Assembly: GCA_964444625.1 (NCBI GenBank)
Contig: CAYUHZ010000009.1
Span: forward strand, 1 to 23,763
Length of the DNA: 23,763 nucleotides
Direction of reading: 5' to 3'
Origin: CAYUHZ01 sp964444625
Lineage (GTDB): Bacteria; Patescibacteriota; Patescibacteriia; Patescibacteriales; GWC2-42-12
The position numbers and the translations under genes are program-made. This document shows, one piece after another, positions 1 through 6,741 of this stretch; positions within the stretch are counted from its first letter, which is position 1, and each line of letters starts with the position of its first letter. The notes below the pieces were generated by a model, which ran no database searches, was not told the origin of the DNA, and saw only the letters and a program-made list of their open reading frames with translations.

Positions 1-52
1 TGAAAAAAGCCGTCCCGTTAGGGCGGCTTTTGAGTGCGGGGAGGACGTCATT
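1..52. repeat. 52-bp hairpin repeat, copy 1
   Basis: This stretch is identical to 5386-5437. Its core is a stem-loop: GCCG and CCC pair with GGG and CGGC around a GTTA loop, with one bulged T, and A and T tracts lie on either side, so it resembles an intrinsic terminator. TGCGGGG at 35-41 is the right arm of an outer stem. In the second copy the matching left arm CCCCGCA lies just before the repeat; here that position falls off the window. It is probably a dispersed palindromic element. The call rests on exact sequence identity. Confidence 0.8.
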
Positions 53-420
53 ATGTTAGTCGCCTTTTGGCGACAGTCCTGAAATATCGGTTTTTAGTCT
101 TAGACCCATTCACGGAAAAATACTATTTTGCCGTATATTCAACCAAGAAAAGCAAGAATGCCATCGCCGTCTTTCGGCTGGCGGAAAAATACTAACGCCA
201 TTTACCGCATTACTTTATCCCGAAAAAATCGCCTTGGTTGAACGCGCAGGCGGAAAGAGTTCACCGGACCATTGACGATTAATGCTATAACAATCCTTAT
301 CGTGTCTGGCAGTCGGCTTATGAATGGCTGGAATATTATAATTTTAAAAGAATACATTTAACGCTTAGTGGGTTAACACCTCAGAAAAAACTGCTCCAAT
401 GTGTCAATATTGATTGTTAG
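53..420 (+). pseudogene. DDE transposase remnant (integrase core, C-terminal part)
   Basis: One reading frame ending with TAG at 418-420 keeps clear transposase sequence: a strand reading FLVLDPFTEKYYFAVYS, then SPWLNAQAERVHRTIDD and RVWQSAYEWLEYYNFKRIH, and finally a GLTPQKKL-type end. The ERxxRT and YNxxRxH patterns are typical of the IS3/IS481-type integrase-core C-terminus. The frame is broken by TAA at 193-195 and TAA at 280-282. The middle of the catalytic domain between the two conserved blocks is too short, which implies an internal deletion. No start or intact N-terminal half is visible, and the element begins directly after the 52-bp repeat. It is not functional. The exact IS family is uncertain. 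Confidence 0.7.
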
Positions 421-441
421 TTATATATGGATGTTAAGCTA

Positions 442-1392
442 CTATACTATTTGACGGGGAGCCATTTTTTTCTTTCTTCGGTTTCCGTGAAAAGCTTTGT
501 AGACTTCCCGCAATTGTTGATCGGTGATATGGGTGTAAACTTGTGTGGTTGTGATAGAAGAATGTCCAAGCATTGCCTGGACGCTCCTAATATCCGCGCC
601 GTTAATCAAGAGATCAGTTGCGTAGCTATGGCGCAAGGTATGAGGGGTGACTTGCTTGGTGATGCCGGCGGCACGGGCGTATTTTTGCACCAGTCGTTGG
701 ATGCTCCGGGGTGTAAGCGGCTGTTCGGCGGTACGTTTGGTCGAAGCTTTGTCGTGGCTGACAAACAGAAATGTCCCCATGTCGTGCCTCATTTTTTGGT
801 AGTTTTTTATCCAGTACTTAGCTTGGTTTGACAGAAATACCACTCTCAGTTTATCGCCTTTCCCCCGGATGGTGAATTCTTCTTTTTCAAGATTAATGTC
901 GTCGATTTTTAATTTAGCCAGCTCGCTGACGCGCAAACCGGTTGAGAAGAATAGTTCAAGAATCGCCTTGTCTCGAGCCTTGATAATTTCCGGTGAGTCG
1001 ATTTGCGCCGGCGCTTCCAGGATTCTTTCCAGATCCCCCCCCTCCAAGAAAGAAACTTGGCGCATCGTTTGCTTGGATAGCTCTATTTTTTCCGGCGCTA
1101 GGCTCTTGATGTCGTTTTTAGCCAAGAATTTCAAAAATCCTCGCAGTGCTATTAAATGGTAGTTTTGCGTATTTTTTTTCAGGCTATTACCATGTTCATC
1201 GGCCAGACGATTAAGCCAAAGACGGTACTGGCAAATAAGCTCCTTGGTTATTTTTTCCGGCAGAACAACTTTTTCTTTTTTGGCAATATCGGCAAAGCGA
1301 TTAAGATAAAAGCTATAATTAGCTATTGTATGCTGAGAAAGGCCCTTTTCTATCTCAAGATATTCCAGGAATTTAATGATTAGTTTGTGCAT
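442..1392 (-). CDS. xerD: Tyrosine recombinase, XerC/XerD type
   Basis: This is a site-specific tyrosine recombinase of 316 aa, expected to resolve chromosome dimers at a dif site at septation. The N-terminal SAM-like core-binding domain covers about residues 1-95 and the catalytic domain about 115-300. All catalytic residues are visible: Arg154 in TGLRVSEL, Lys178 in the RGKGDKLR beta-hairpin, His251 and Arg254 in HTLRHSYATD, His277 in LGHSS and nucleophile Tyr286 in VYTH. The length is slightly above the usual ~300 aa because of a basic tail (NRRKKKMAPRQIV). It starts at an ATG without a clear ribosome-binding site. It stands alone on the minus strand, divergent from rpsO and next to a transposase remnant. 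It could be XerC, XerD or a single-Xer system; the sequence does not separate these. Confidence 0.9.
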   Translation of the reverse strand: MHKLIIKFLEYLEIEKGLSQHTIANYSFYLNRFADIAKKEKVVLPEKITKELICQYRLWLNRLADEHGNSLKKNTQNYHLIALRGFLKFLAKNDIKSLAPEKIELSKQTMRQVSFLEGGDLERILEAPAQIDSPEIIKARDKAILELFFSTGLRVSELAKLKIDDINLEKEEFTIRGKGDKLRVVFLSNQAKYWIKNYQKMRHDMGTFLFVSHDKASTKRTAEQPLTPRSIQRLVQKYARAAGITKQVTPHTLRHSYATDLLINGADIRSVQAMLGHSSITTTQVYTHITDQQLREVYKAFHGNRRKKKMAPRQIV

Positions 1393-1451
1393 ATATTGTT
1401 ATTTTACGACACCTTGCGTTTTTTTTCAATTCGTGCTATTATTTTTTGGTA

Positions 1452-1517
1452 CCTTGCTTTAACAAGGGCTATTTAATCAATTATTTACCCTTTCTTGGAT
1501 AGAGGCTTGTCGCCTCT
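1452..1517 (+). promoter_or_regulatory. rpsO leader with two stem-loops
   Basis: The region before rpsO holds a small hairpin (CCTTG 1452-1456 with CAAGG 1463-1467) and a stronger one (AGAGGC 1501-1506 with GCCTCT 1512-1517, loop TTGTC). The second ends 24 nt before the start codon. S15 represses its own translation through structured leaders in several bacteria, using unrelated folds. A similar role here is only inferred. Confidence 0.35.
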
Positions 1518-1541
1518 TTCTCGGATCGGTAAAAGAAAAAA

Positions 1542-1931
1542 ATGCTAGACAAAAAAGCTAAACAGAAGATTATCAATAAATTCAAGATCCACGATACTGA
1601 CACTGGATCATCACAGGTGCAAATCGCTATCTTGACCGAAGAAATCAGACAGTTGACCGAACACTTGCAGCGCCACAAGCACGATCATTCTTCCAGGCGC
1701 GGTTTATTAAAAAAAGTAGGTGAAAGGCGCAGGCTGTTGAAGTATTTACAGAAAGAAGACGAAAAGTCGTTCATTGATTTGTCGCAAAAACTAAAACTAA
1801 AAATCGCCAAAAAGATGATTGAGGAAGAAGAAGAGAAAAAGAGAATTGAAGAAGAGCTATTAGCCAGAGACGCAATCAAGGCGGAAGAGGAAGAAGTTGA
1901 AGAAGTCAAGAAAGACGAGGAAGAGGAATAA
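1542..1931 (+). CDS. rpsO: 30S ribosomal protein S15 with acidic C-terminal tail
   Basis: S15 binds the central domain of 16S rRNA and nucleates platform assembly in the small subunit. Residues 1-90 are a complete S15: TGSSQVQIAILT (21-32), LTEHLQRHKHDHSSRRGLL (38-56) and VGERRRLLKYL (59-69). The usual protein is about 89 aa. This one is 129 aa, with a 38-residue tail (92-129) made mostly of Glu and Lys, predicted helical and strongly acidic at the end. The DNA below the tail is purine-rich and low in complexity. The start is the ATG whose product begins MLDKKAKQKI. The pair rpsO and pnp is conserved in bacteria; here a NYN gene and a broken ORF lie between them. The tail is seen directly; its role is unknown. 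Confidence 0.96.
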   Translation: MLDKKAKQKIINKFKIHDTDTGSSQVQIAILTEEIRQLTEHLQRHKHDHSSRRGLLKKVGERRRLLKYLQKEDEKSFIDLSQKLKLKIAKKMIEEEEEKKRIEEELLARDAIKAEEEEVEEVKKDEEEE

Positions 1932-1948
1932 TTAGAAAAATTTCTAAT
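1931..1948 (+). other. Short inverted repeat at the rpsO 3' end
   Basis: ATTAGAAA (1931-1938) and TTTCTAAT (1941-1948) form a perfect inverted repeat overlapping the last base of the rpsO stop codon. It is AT-only with little loop, so it is at most a weak terminator or an RNA 3'-end stabiliser between rpsO and the NYN gene. Confidence 0.35.
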
Positions 1949-1979
1949 TTCTAAAAGGAATTAAGTCGTTGGTTAATAT

Positions 1980-2483
1980 ATGATAAAACACAAGGAGCAA
2001 AGAGTGGGAGTATTTGTGGATGTTTCCAACATGTACCACTCGGCCAAGAATTTATATAAGCGTCGGGTAAATTTCAAAGAAATTTTGAAAGAGGCGGTGG
2101 CGGGCAGAAAATTAATCAGAGCGGTTGCTTATGTTATTAAGACCGAATCAGAAGAAGGGGCTTCTTTTTTTGAAGCTCTAAACCAGCAAGGCTTCGAAGT
2201 AAAAATGAAGGACCTGCAGATTTTTGCCGGTGGCGCCAAAAAAGCCGATTGGGACGTTGGCATTGCAGTTGATACCATTAAGATGGCAGACAAATTGGAC
2301 GTGATCGTCCTAATTACCGGTGATGGCGACTACATACCGTTAGTAAGTTATTTGCAGAATACCAAGGGTTGCTTGGTAGAAGTGATGGCCTTCCGCCAGA
2401 CAACCTCCAGCAAGCTGATTGAAGAGTCTGACGATTTTACCAATTTGAGCGATAGTAAAAAGTTCTTAATCAATACCAGGTAG
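1980..2483 (+). CDS. NYN-domain (LabA/DUF88-like) predicted ribonuclease
   Basis: The 167-aa protein is a single NYN domain, a PIN-like metal-dependent nuclease fold. Conserved acidic residues expected to bind the metal are visible: Asp14 with Asn17 in VGVFVDVSNMY, Asp90, Asp92 and Asp98 in KKADWDVGIAVD, and Asp115 and Asp117 in ITGDGDY. A C-terminal FRQTTSSKLIEESDDF segment matches the LabA-like family. The position between rpsO and pnp, an exoribonuclease gene, suggests a role in RNA processing, but this is inference. Two starts are possible: ATG 1980, and an in-frame GTG at 2004 preceded by AAGGAG with 6 nt spacing. I keep the ATG because the KHKEQRVGVF start looks family-like. The substrate is unknown. 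Confidence 0.88.
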   Translation: MIKHKEQRVGVFVDVSNMYHSAKNLYKRRVNFKEILKEAVAGRKLIRAVAYVIKTESEEGASFFEALNQQGFEVKMKDLQIFAGGAKKADWDVGIAVDTIKMADKLDVIVLITGDGDYIPLVSYLQNTKGCLVEVMAFRQTTSSKLIEESDDFTNLSDSKKFLINTR

Positions 2484-2519
2484 TAATTTTTGTTTTTAAA
2501 ACAAATCAAGAAGGTGGGA

Positions 2520-2774
2520 ATGAAAGCTTATATCGGGGAAGTGCTAACAAGCGATTTTGGGTCAACGGCATTTATCGCCATACCAATGGATGAAAGCGGC
2601 TTTGACAAGCTTAATACCAAAGGATTGAAGAGGTTTAATATCCCAAAAGTAGTTTTGAACTTTTTCAGCGTCTTCACGATCGTAAAATAGGGGCTATAAG
2701 GATTGCGGAGCGGTCTAAGAAAGAACGAGCTGAAGAAGATTGAAGCGATTAAAATCAGGGGTGGCAAGGATTAG
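2520..2774 (+). pseudogene. Small ORF broken by two in-frame stops, unknown
   Basis: From ATG 2520, preceded by a weak GGTGGG, a frame of 56 codons encodes a short soluble protein (MKAYIGEVLTSDFGSTAFIA at the start). It stops at TAG 2688-2690 and then TAA 2697-2699. The same frame continues with plausible coding sequence (GLRSGLRKNELKKIEAIKI) to TAG 2772-2774. The unbroken frame register on both sides suggests one ~84-codon gene damaged by point changes. It could also be a genuine 56-aa gene followed by chance sequence, or the stops could be assembly errors. I do not recognise the family. Confidence 0.4.
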
Positions 2775-2971
2775 TAGGCCGCCCATTTTTTAAAATTACC
2801 ATATAATTAATAAAAGCTGACCGGCAAACAGACAGTACTGTGGGCAAACCATAGTCCTTTAGTTTGTTGGCCAAGCGTAAAATCCAAAATTGAAAATCCA
2901 AAATTAAAAATTCAGGAAAAATTTTTCATTAATTTTACATTTTGATTTTTGCATTTTGTATCGAAGAGATT
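2775..2971 (+). promoter_or_regulatory. pnp leader region
   Basis: Nearly 200 bp without a gene precede pnp. It contains the palindrome ACAGTACTGT near 2834, CAAAC/GTTTG arms that could pair across it, and an AT-rich 3' part with short tandem repeats. PNPase mRNAs in other bacteria are autoregulated through a structured leader, and this region could serve that role. No clear -10 or -35 was identified. It is a description of contents, not a proven regulator. Confidence 0.25.
2879..2905. repeat. Tandem AAAATCCAAAATT repeat
   Basis: Two exact 13-bp copies (2879-2891 and 2893-2905) with a 14-bp period lie in the pnp leader, followed by AAAAATTC and the palindrome GAAAAATTTTTC. A related tract (GGAAATTGGAAATTGAAAATT) lies inside the O-antigen-ligase gene near 22599, so this may be a dispersed AT-rich repeat of the genome. 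Confidence 0.6.
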
Positions 2972-5242
2972 ATGACAAACGAGAAAGTATTCTCAACAGA
3001 GTGGCTTGGCCGCACTCTAACGATTAAAACAGGCAAGCTAGCCTTGCAAGCCAATTCGTCCGTAACCGTCCAATATGGCGATACGGTTGTTTTAGCTACT
3101 GTTGTTCGGGCCAAAGAAGAACGGGAAGGAATCGATTTTTTTCCCTTGATGGTTGATTTTGAAGAACGGCTCTATGCGGCCGGTATGATCAAGGGTTCGC
3201 GCTGGGTTAAGCGGGAAGGCCGCCCATCCGATGAAGCAATCTTGACTGGGCGCATGATCGATCGTTCAATCAGGCCGCTTTTCCCCCAGAGCGAAAGAAA
3301 AGACGTTCAAGTGACAATTATGGTTTTGTCGGTTGATCAAGCGAATGATTACGATATCGTATCTTTAGTAGCCGCTTCAGCCGCTTTGTCCATATCGGGC
3401 GTGGCTTGGAACGGTCCAATCGGCGGCATTCGGGTAGGCAGTTTAGACGGTAAATTTATTTTCAATCCGACCTATGAAGAGCGGATTAAGAGCGATTTGG
3501 ATTTGATAGTCGCCGGTAGCTCCGAACGCGTATTAATGATCGAAGCCGGGGCAAACGAAATAACGGAAGAAAAAATAATGGAAGCAATTTCCGCCGGTCA
3601 AAAAGAATATGAACCAGCCATCAAATTAGTTGAACAGATGAAGAAGGAGATCGCGCCAAAAATAATAAAAGAAACCAAGAGCGCTTTGGCGATCAAAGAA
3701 GCCGAGGCAAAAGCCGCTGAGATTGAACAGGCAAACAAATTAGCGCAAACATGGCTTGACGTCAATGTAAAGAAAATATTGTTTGATAAGATTTATTATA
3801 CCAAGGGAGAGCGCAAAGCAGCGGTGGAAGCGATTAAAAATCAGCTGAATAATTATTTATTAGAACAGGGGGTGGAAGCGAGCAAGCGCCATCAAGCAGT
3901 CTATGGTTTAGTGGAAGGAGCGGTGGAAGCCGAGGTGACTCGAGCTATACTAGAAGAAGGCAAGAGAGTTGATGGGCGTAAGTTGACGGAGATTAGGCCA
4001 TTATCGGCTGACGTGAGTCTTCTTCCCAGAAACCATGGCACCGGTTTGTTTTCTCGGGGCGAGACTCAAGTTATATCAATCATTACTTTGGGCGCTCCAG
4101 GCATGGAGCAGTCACTTGAGGGTATTGAAGGAGTAGGCACCAAGAGATATATGCATCACTATAATTTTCCTCCATATTCAACCGCGGAAGCTAAGCCGTT
4201 GAGAACTCCCGGCAGACGAGAAATCGGACACGGCGCTTTGGCGGAAAAAGCATTAGCGCCGGTTTTGCCCGATCGTGAAGATTTCCCTTATACCATCAGA
4301 GTGGTTAGCGAGGTTTTGGGTTCCAATGGCTCTTCGTCAATGGGATCAACCTGTGGTTCAACCTTGGCTCTAATGGATGCCGGAGTGCCGATCAAGAAAG
4401 CGGTTGCCGGTATTGCTATGGGCTTAGCCTCTAACCCTGATATGAGTAAGTGGGCAGTGTTAACCGATTTGCAGGATTTAGAAGACGGGCAGGGGGGTAT
4501 GGATTTTAAAATTACCGGAACGGCTGACGGCATAACCGCAATTCAGCTGGATACTAAGACGATTGGCATAGATAAAAAAATTATTGAAACCACGCTCAAG
4601 CAAGGCAAGGAAGCCAGATTGGAGATATTAAATGTGATGGGCAAGACAATTAGCGCCCCGCGCGCAGATCTGTCTCCTTATGCACCTAGAATAACCTCAT
4701 TTAAGATTGATCCGGAAAAAATCAGGGATGTCATCGGCTCAGGCGGTAAAGTGATTAACGAGATAATCGCCACGACCGGTGTCACTATCGATATTGAAGA
4801 CGACGGCACAGTTATGATTTGCGGCACCGACGCGGCTAAAGCTCAAGAAGCTATTAAGTGGGTGCAAGACATTGCTCGCAAATTTGAAGCCGGCGAAATG
4901 TTTACCGGCAAAGTAGTGCGCATGCTTGATTTCGGCGCTTTTATAGAATTAACCCCGGGTAACGACGGCATGGTTCATGTGAGCGAAATGGCCCCATATC
5001 GCGTTGGTACACCGGCCGATTTTCTCAATATTGGCGATACGGTTACCGTTAAAATAAAAGAAATTGACGAGAAAGGCAGGGTAAATCTCACCATGAAAGG
5101 TTTGCCGGAAAATGAACATCTTTGGAAGAACGAAAAAGGCAAATCCGATGGATTTGGCGCACCGCGCTTTGATAATAGCGGCCGACGAGGCGGCTACAAT
5201 AATCGCAGTAACGGCAGTAATAGAGGATTTGGCAGAAGATAA
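2972..5242 (+). CDS. pnp: Polynucleotide phosphorylase (PNPase)
   Basis: This 756-aa exoribonuclease degrades RNA 3' to 5' by phosphorolysis, releasing nucleoside diphosphates, normally as a trimeric ring. The full architecture is present: RNase PH domain 1 (about 1-225), an alpha-helical linker, RNase PH domain 2 (about 325-550, with FSRGETQ, NFPPYSTAE and SNGSSSMGSTCGSTLALMD), a KH domain near 575-640 (IRDVIGSGGKVI) and an S1 domain near 640-712 (GKVVRMLDFGAF, GMVHVSEM). The acidic stretch DLQDLEDGQGGMDFK, with the last Asp near 511, matches the catalytic metal site. A Gly/Asn/Arg-rich tail (GRRGGYNNRSNGSNRGFGRR) ends the protein and may add RNA binding. I chose ATG 2972 because the preceding TTG-initiated extension is not PNPase-like and runs into the AT-rich leader. 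Confidence 0.97.
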   Translation: MTNEKVFSTEWLGRTLTIKTGKLALQANSSVTVQYGDTVVLATVVRAKEEREGIDFFPLMVDFEERLYAAGMIKGSRWVKREGRPSDEAILTGRMIDRSIRPLFPQSERKDVQVTIMVLSVDQANDYDIVSLVAASAALSISGVAWNGPIGGIRVGSLDGKFIFNPTYEERIKSDLDLIVAGSSERVLMIEAGANEITEEKIMEAISAGQKEYEPAIKLVEQMKKEIAPKIIKETKSALAIKEAEAKAAEIEQANKLAQTWLDVNVKKILFDKIYYTKGERKAAVEAIKNQLNNYLLEQGVEASKRHQAVYGLVEGAVEAEVTRAILEEGKRVDGRKLTEIRPLSADVSLLPRNHGTGLFSRGETQVISIITLGAPGMEQSLEGIEGVGTKRYMHHYNFPPYSTAEAKPLRTPGRREIGHGALAEKALAPVLPDREDFPYTIRVVSEVLGSNGSSSMGSTCGSTLALMDAGVPIKKAVAGIAMGLASNPDMSKWAVLTDLQDLEDGQGGMDFKITGTADGITAIQLDTKTIGIDKKIIETTLKQGKEARLEILNVMGKTISAPRADLSPYAPRITSFKIDPEKIRDVIGSGGKVINEIIATTGVTIDIEDDGTVMICGTDAAKAQEAIKWVQDIARKFEAGEMFTGKVVRMLDFGAFIELTPGNDGMVHVSEMAPYRVGTPADFLNIGDTVTVKIKEIDEKGRVNLTMKGLPENEHLWKNEKGKSDGFGAPRFDNSGRRGGYNNRSNGSNRGFGRR

Positions 5243-5254
5243 AAAAATTACAAT

Positions 5255-5290
5255 AAAAACTCCTCCGAATTTTCGGGGGAGTTTTTATTT
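5255..5290 (+). terminator. Intrinsic terminator of pnp
   Basis: A 12-bp stem (5256-5267 with 5274-5285, one G-U pair) carries the loop AATTTT. The 3' arm ends in a T tract followed by ATTT. It starts 13 bp after the pnp stop and is a strong rho-independent terminator. Confidence 0.9.
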
Positions 5291-5303
5291 ATTATACCTT
5301 AAC

Positions 5304-5384
5304 AGGAAACCCCGCCCGACTAAGGCGGCGGGTCCAGGAGCCACCGCAGGAGGGCGGGGATGAATAGAGCAGAGGAAACCCCGC
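5304..5384. repeat. GC-rich palindrome bounded by 12-bp direct repeats
   Basis: AGGAAACCCCGC occurs at 5304-5315 and again at 5373-5384. CCCCGCCC (5310-5317) is the inverse of GGGCGGGG (5352-5359), enclosing a 34-bp GC-rich loop. The unit stands immediately before the second 52-bp hairpin repeat, so two related palindromes lie head to tail behind pnp. It resembles a REP-type cluster. No protein coding is seen. Confidence 0.6.
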
Positions 5385-5385
5385 A

Positions 5386-5437
5386 TGAAAAAAGCCGTCC
5401 CGTTAGGGCGGCTTTTGAGTGCGGGGAGGACGTCATT
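5386..5437. repeat. 52-bp hairpin repeat, copy 2
   Basis: Identical to 1-52. The outer stem is complete here: CCCCGCA (5379-5385) pairs with TGCGGGG (5420-5426) around the inner GCCG(T)CCC/GGGCGGC hairpin and its A and T tracts. The nested structure suggests a dispersed palindromic or terminator-like element. It lies between the pnp terminator and the kinase pseudogene. Confidence 0.8.
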
Positions 5438-5524
5438 GGCTAATGCGCTCAAAAATTCCTCATCTTCTGTTCATTTTTTTCAATTTTTGGAAAAATTTGT
5501 TCTTTCATAATTTTGATATAGGGT

Positions 5525-6210
5525 TATCAATTGGCAAAATAATCTGAATCTTCGAAAGATACCTATGATAATTTTTCTTCTTCCCAATATTAACGTAAAA
5601 AGAGCATAGATTCACCCAATGAGTAAATTCGTAAATCTTAAACCATTCTTATCAGCCGTTGCTCAATACAGTTTATTGTTGTAATGCTTTTTAAGTCTTG
5701 GAAAAAGTCTTGGGTGAAAATCAGAAAATGCTATCAGGCCATAAAGTGGATTTCCAAAAAAGGAATCCTCGAAGTTTGGGAAGTTTGCAAAATTAAACAT
5801 CCCAACAATTCAAAAATTTTTTGGCCCCAGCTTTACTAATTTTTTGATATCAAACCAGGTTATTTATCCCTATGCTCAATTTTGTTTTCAAAAAATTGAA
5901 CCAGTTCTTTTTAGACAATGGTTTCGGGGAGGACAATCTACCAATTTTGGAAGCTTTTATACTATGAAGTTTTTTCAGAATTATACTTAAATTTTTAAAG
6001 AACAAATTGTTCAAATCAGATTTTTTTATGTTTCTGCCGTCGATAAATTCGAGTTGTAAATTCCTGTTTTCATACGACAAAACATTAGGAACAGAAATCC
6101 CTGCTTTTTGGCGATTTTTAAGGCAATTTGTTCTCTTTTGGGATTATTGCGAACAATGTGTTTGAGAACAAATTTTTTATTTCCTACTTTCTGGAGAATT
6201 ATAGAACTTG
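5525..6210 (-). pseudogene. Decayed aminoglycoside/choline-kinase-like phosphotransferase
   Basis: Read on the minus strand, pieces of one kinase-like protein appear in order. First is SSIILQKVGNKKFVLKHIVR, containing the VLK nucleotide-binding lysine. After a frameshift come GISVPNVLSYEN and LEFIDGRNIKKSDL, with FID in the hinge position, and LSIILKKLHSIKASKIGRL (the longest open piece is 5850-6080). Next are LVKLGPKNF, which resembles a degraded HGDxxPxN catalytic loop, and VGMFNFANF followed by GNPLYGL, resembling the metal-binding strand and the GDPLYDL box. Last is a helical end (IYEFTHWVNLCSF). Several frameshifts and stops separate these parts, and the catalytic Asp is missing from the loop. 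It is therefore non-functional unless the assembly is poor. The family call is by motif order only. Confidence 0.6.
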
Positions 6211-6340
6211 ATTCGCCACAGCAAGTTTAACTGGTAAAAATTGTTTTTGGTTAGTAGGCATACAAAATATTCAAAGGATTAAAAATTTTTTCCCCTAAAA
6301 TTAAAATTCGTTTTTGCCTCCAAAATTGAATATAAATTAG

Positions 6341-6361
6341 TCGCCGAGCGAAGCGAGGCGA
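6341..6361 (-). other. GC-rich hairpin downstream of tRNA-Leu
   Basis: TCGCC (6341-6345) and GGCGA (6357-6361) flank a purine-rich loop. Together with the hairpin at 6459-6474 it makes two GC-rich palindromes in the otherwise AT-rich spacer downstream of tRNA-Leu on its transcribed strand. It lacks a T tract, so it is not a canonical terminator. Confidence 0.35.
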
Positions 6362-6458
6362 ACCAAAGCTCTTTGACCTTTCCTACGTGGTGCTGTAATT
6401 ACACACTTTGCGCGAACCTTTTTTGAACGAGGAAACTGAACCCGTCCTGCGCCGACAT

Positions 6459-6474
6459 GCCCGCCGAAGCGGGC
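6459..6474 (-). other. UUCG-tetraloop hairpin after tRNA-Leu
   Basis: On the minus strand the sequence is GCCCGC, TTCG, GCGGGC: a 6-bp GC stem closed by a C(UUCG)G tetraloop, an exceptionally stable RNA hairpin, about 30 nt after the mature end of tRNA-Leu. It could stabilise or delimit the tRNA precursor, or be a dispersed palindrome. There is no T tract after it. Confidence 0.5.
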
Positions 6475-6504
6475 GAGGTGAATTTGACAATTCCTCTCTG
6501 CTTG

Positions 6505-6586
6505 TGCGGTCGGAGAGACTTGAACTCTCATGGATTGCTCCACTAGCTCCTAAGGCTAGCGTGTCTACCAGTTTCACCACGACCGC
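6505..6586 (-). tRNA. tRNA-Leu (anticodon UAG)
   Basis: The acceptor stem GCGGTCG/CGACCGC is perfect. The anticodon stem CTAGC/GCTAG holds the loop CTTAGGA, giving anticodon TAG (reads CUA). The T arm is GAGAG-TTCAAGT-CTCTC, and the long variable arm (TGGAGCAATCCA) marks a class II tRNA. The discriminator is A. The next bases are CAAG, so the CCA end is not encoded and must be added by a nucleotidyltransferase. Confidence 0.95.
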
Positions 6587-6699
6587 TTACTTGTCGCTCT
6601 GTCATTGGCAAAAAAGAAAATCTTGTCTATCACTATTCTTATGAAAATTATCATTTTTGTCAATTGATGAATAAGTTGATTTAAAAAAATAATTTTTTG

Positions 6700-6708
6700 T
6701 GTTATAAT
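6700..6708 (+). promoter_or_regulatory. Extended -10 promoter of the DUF4870-like gene
   Basis: TGTTATAAT is an extended -10 (TGnTATAAT) 33 nt before ATG 6742, which predicts a leader of about 27 nt. A TTGATT lies 21 bp upstream of the -10, too far for a good -35. The same nonamer occurs before the genes at 19774, 19847 and 11477. Confidence 0.6.
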
Positions 6709-6741
6709 GTTCATATAATTAATAGAATAAAATTTAAAATT

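Noticed and set aside
1685..1909. Ser-rich ORF opposite rpsO
   Set aside because: It is the antisense shadow of the Glu-rich S15 tail (GAA/GAG read as TTC/CTC or TCT).
2490..2519. TTG start for the small ORF before pnp
   Set aside because: The ATG at 2520 has a GGTGGG sequence before it, and the extra residues look like spacer.
6337..6644. ORFs on both strands across tRNA-Leu
   Set aside because: They are translations through the tRNA and adjacent GC-rich hairpins.
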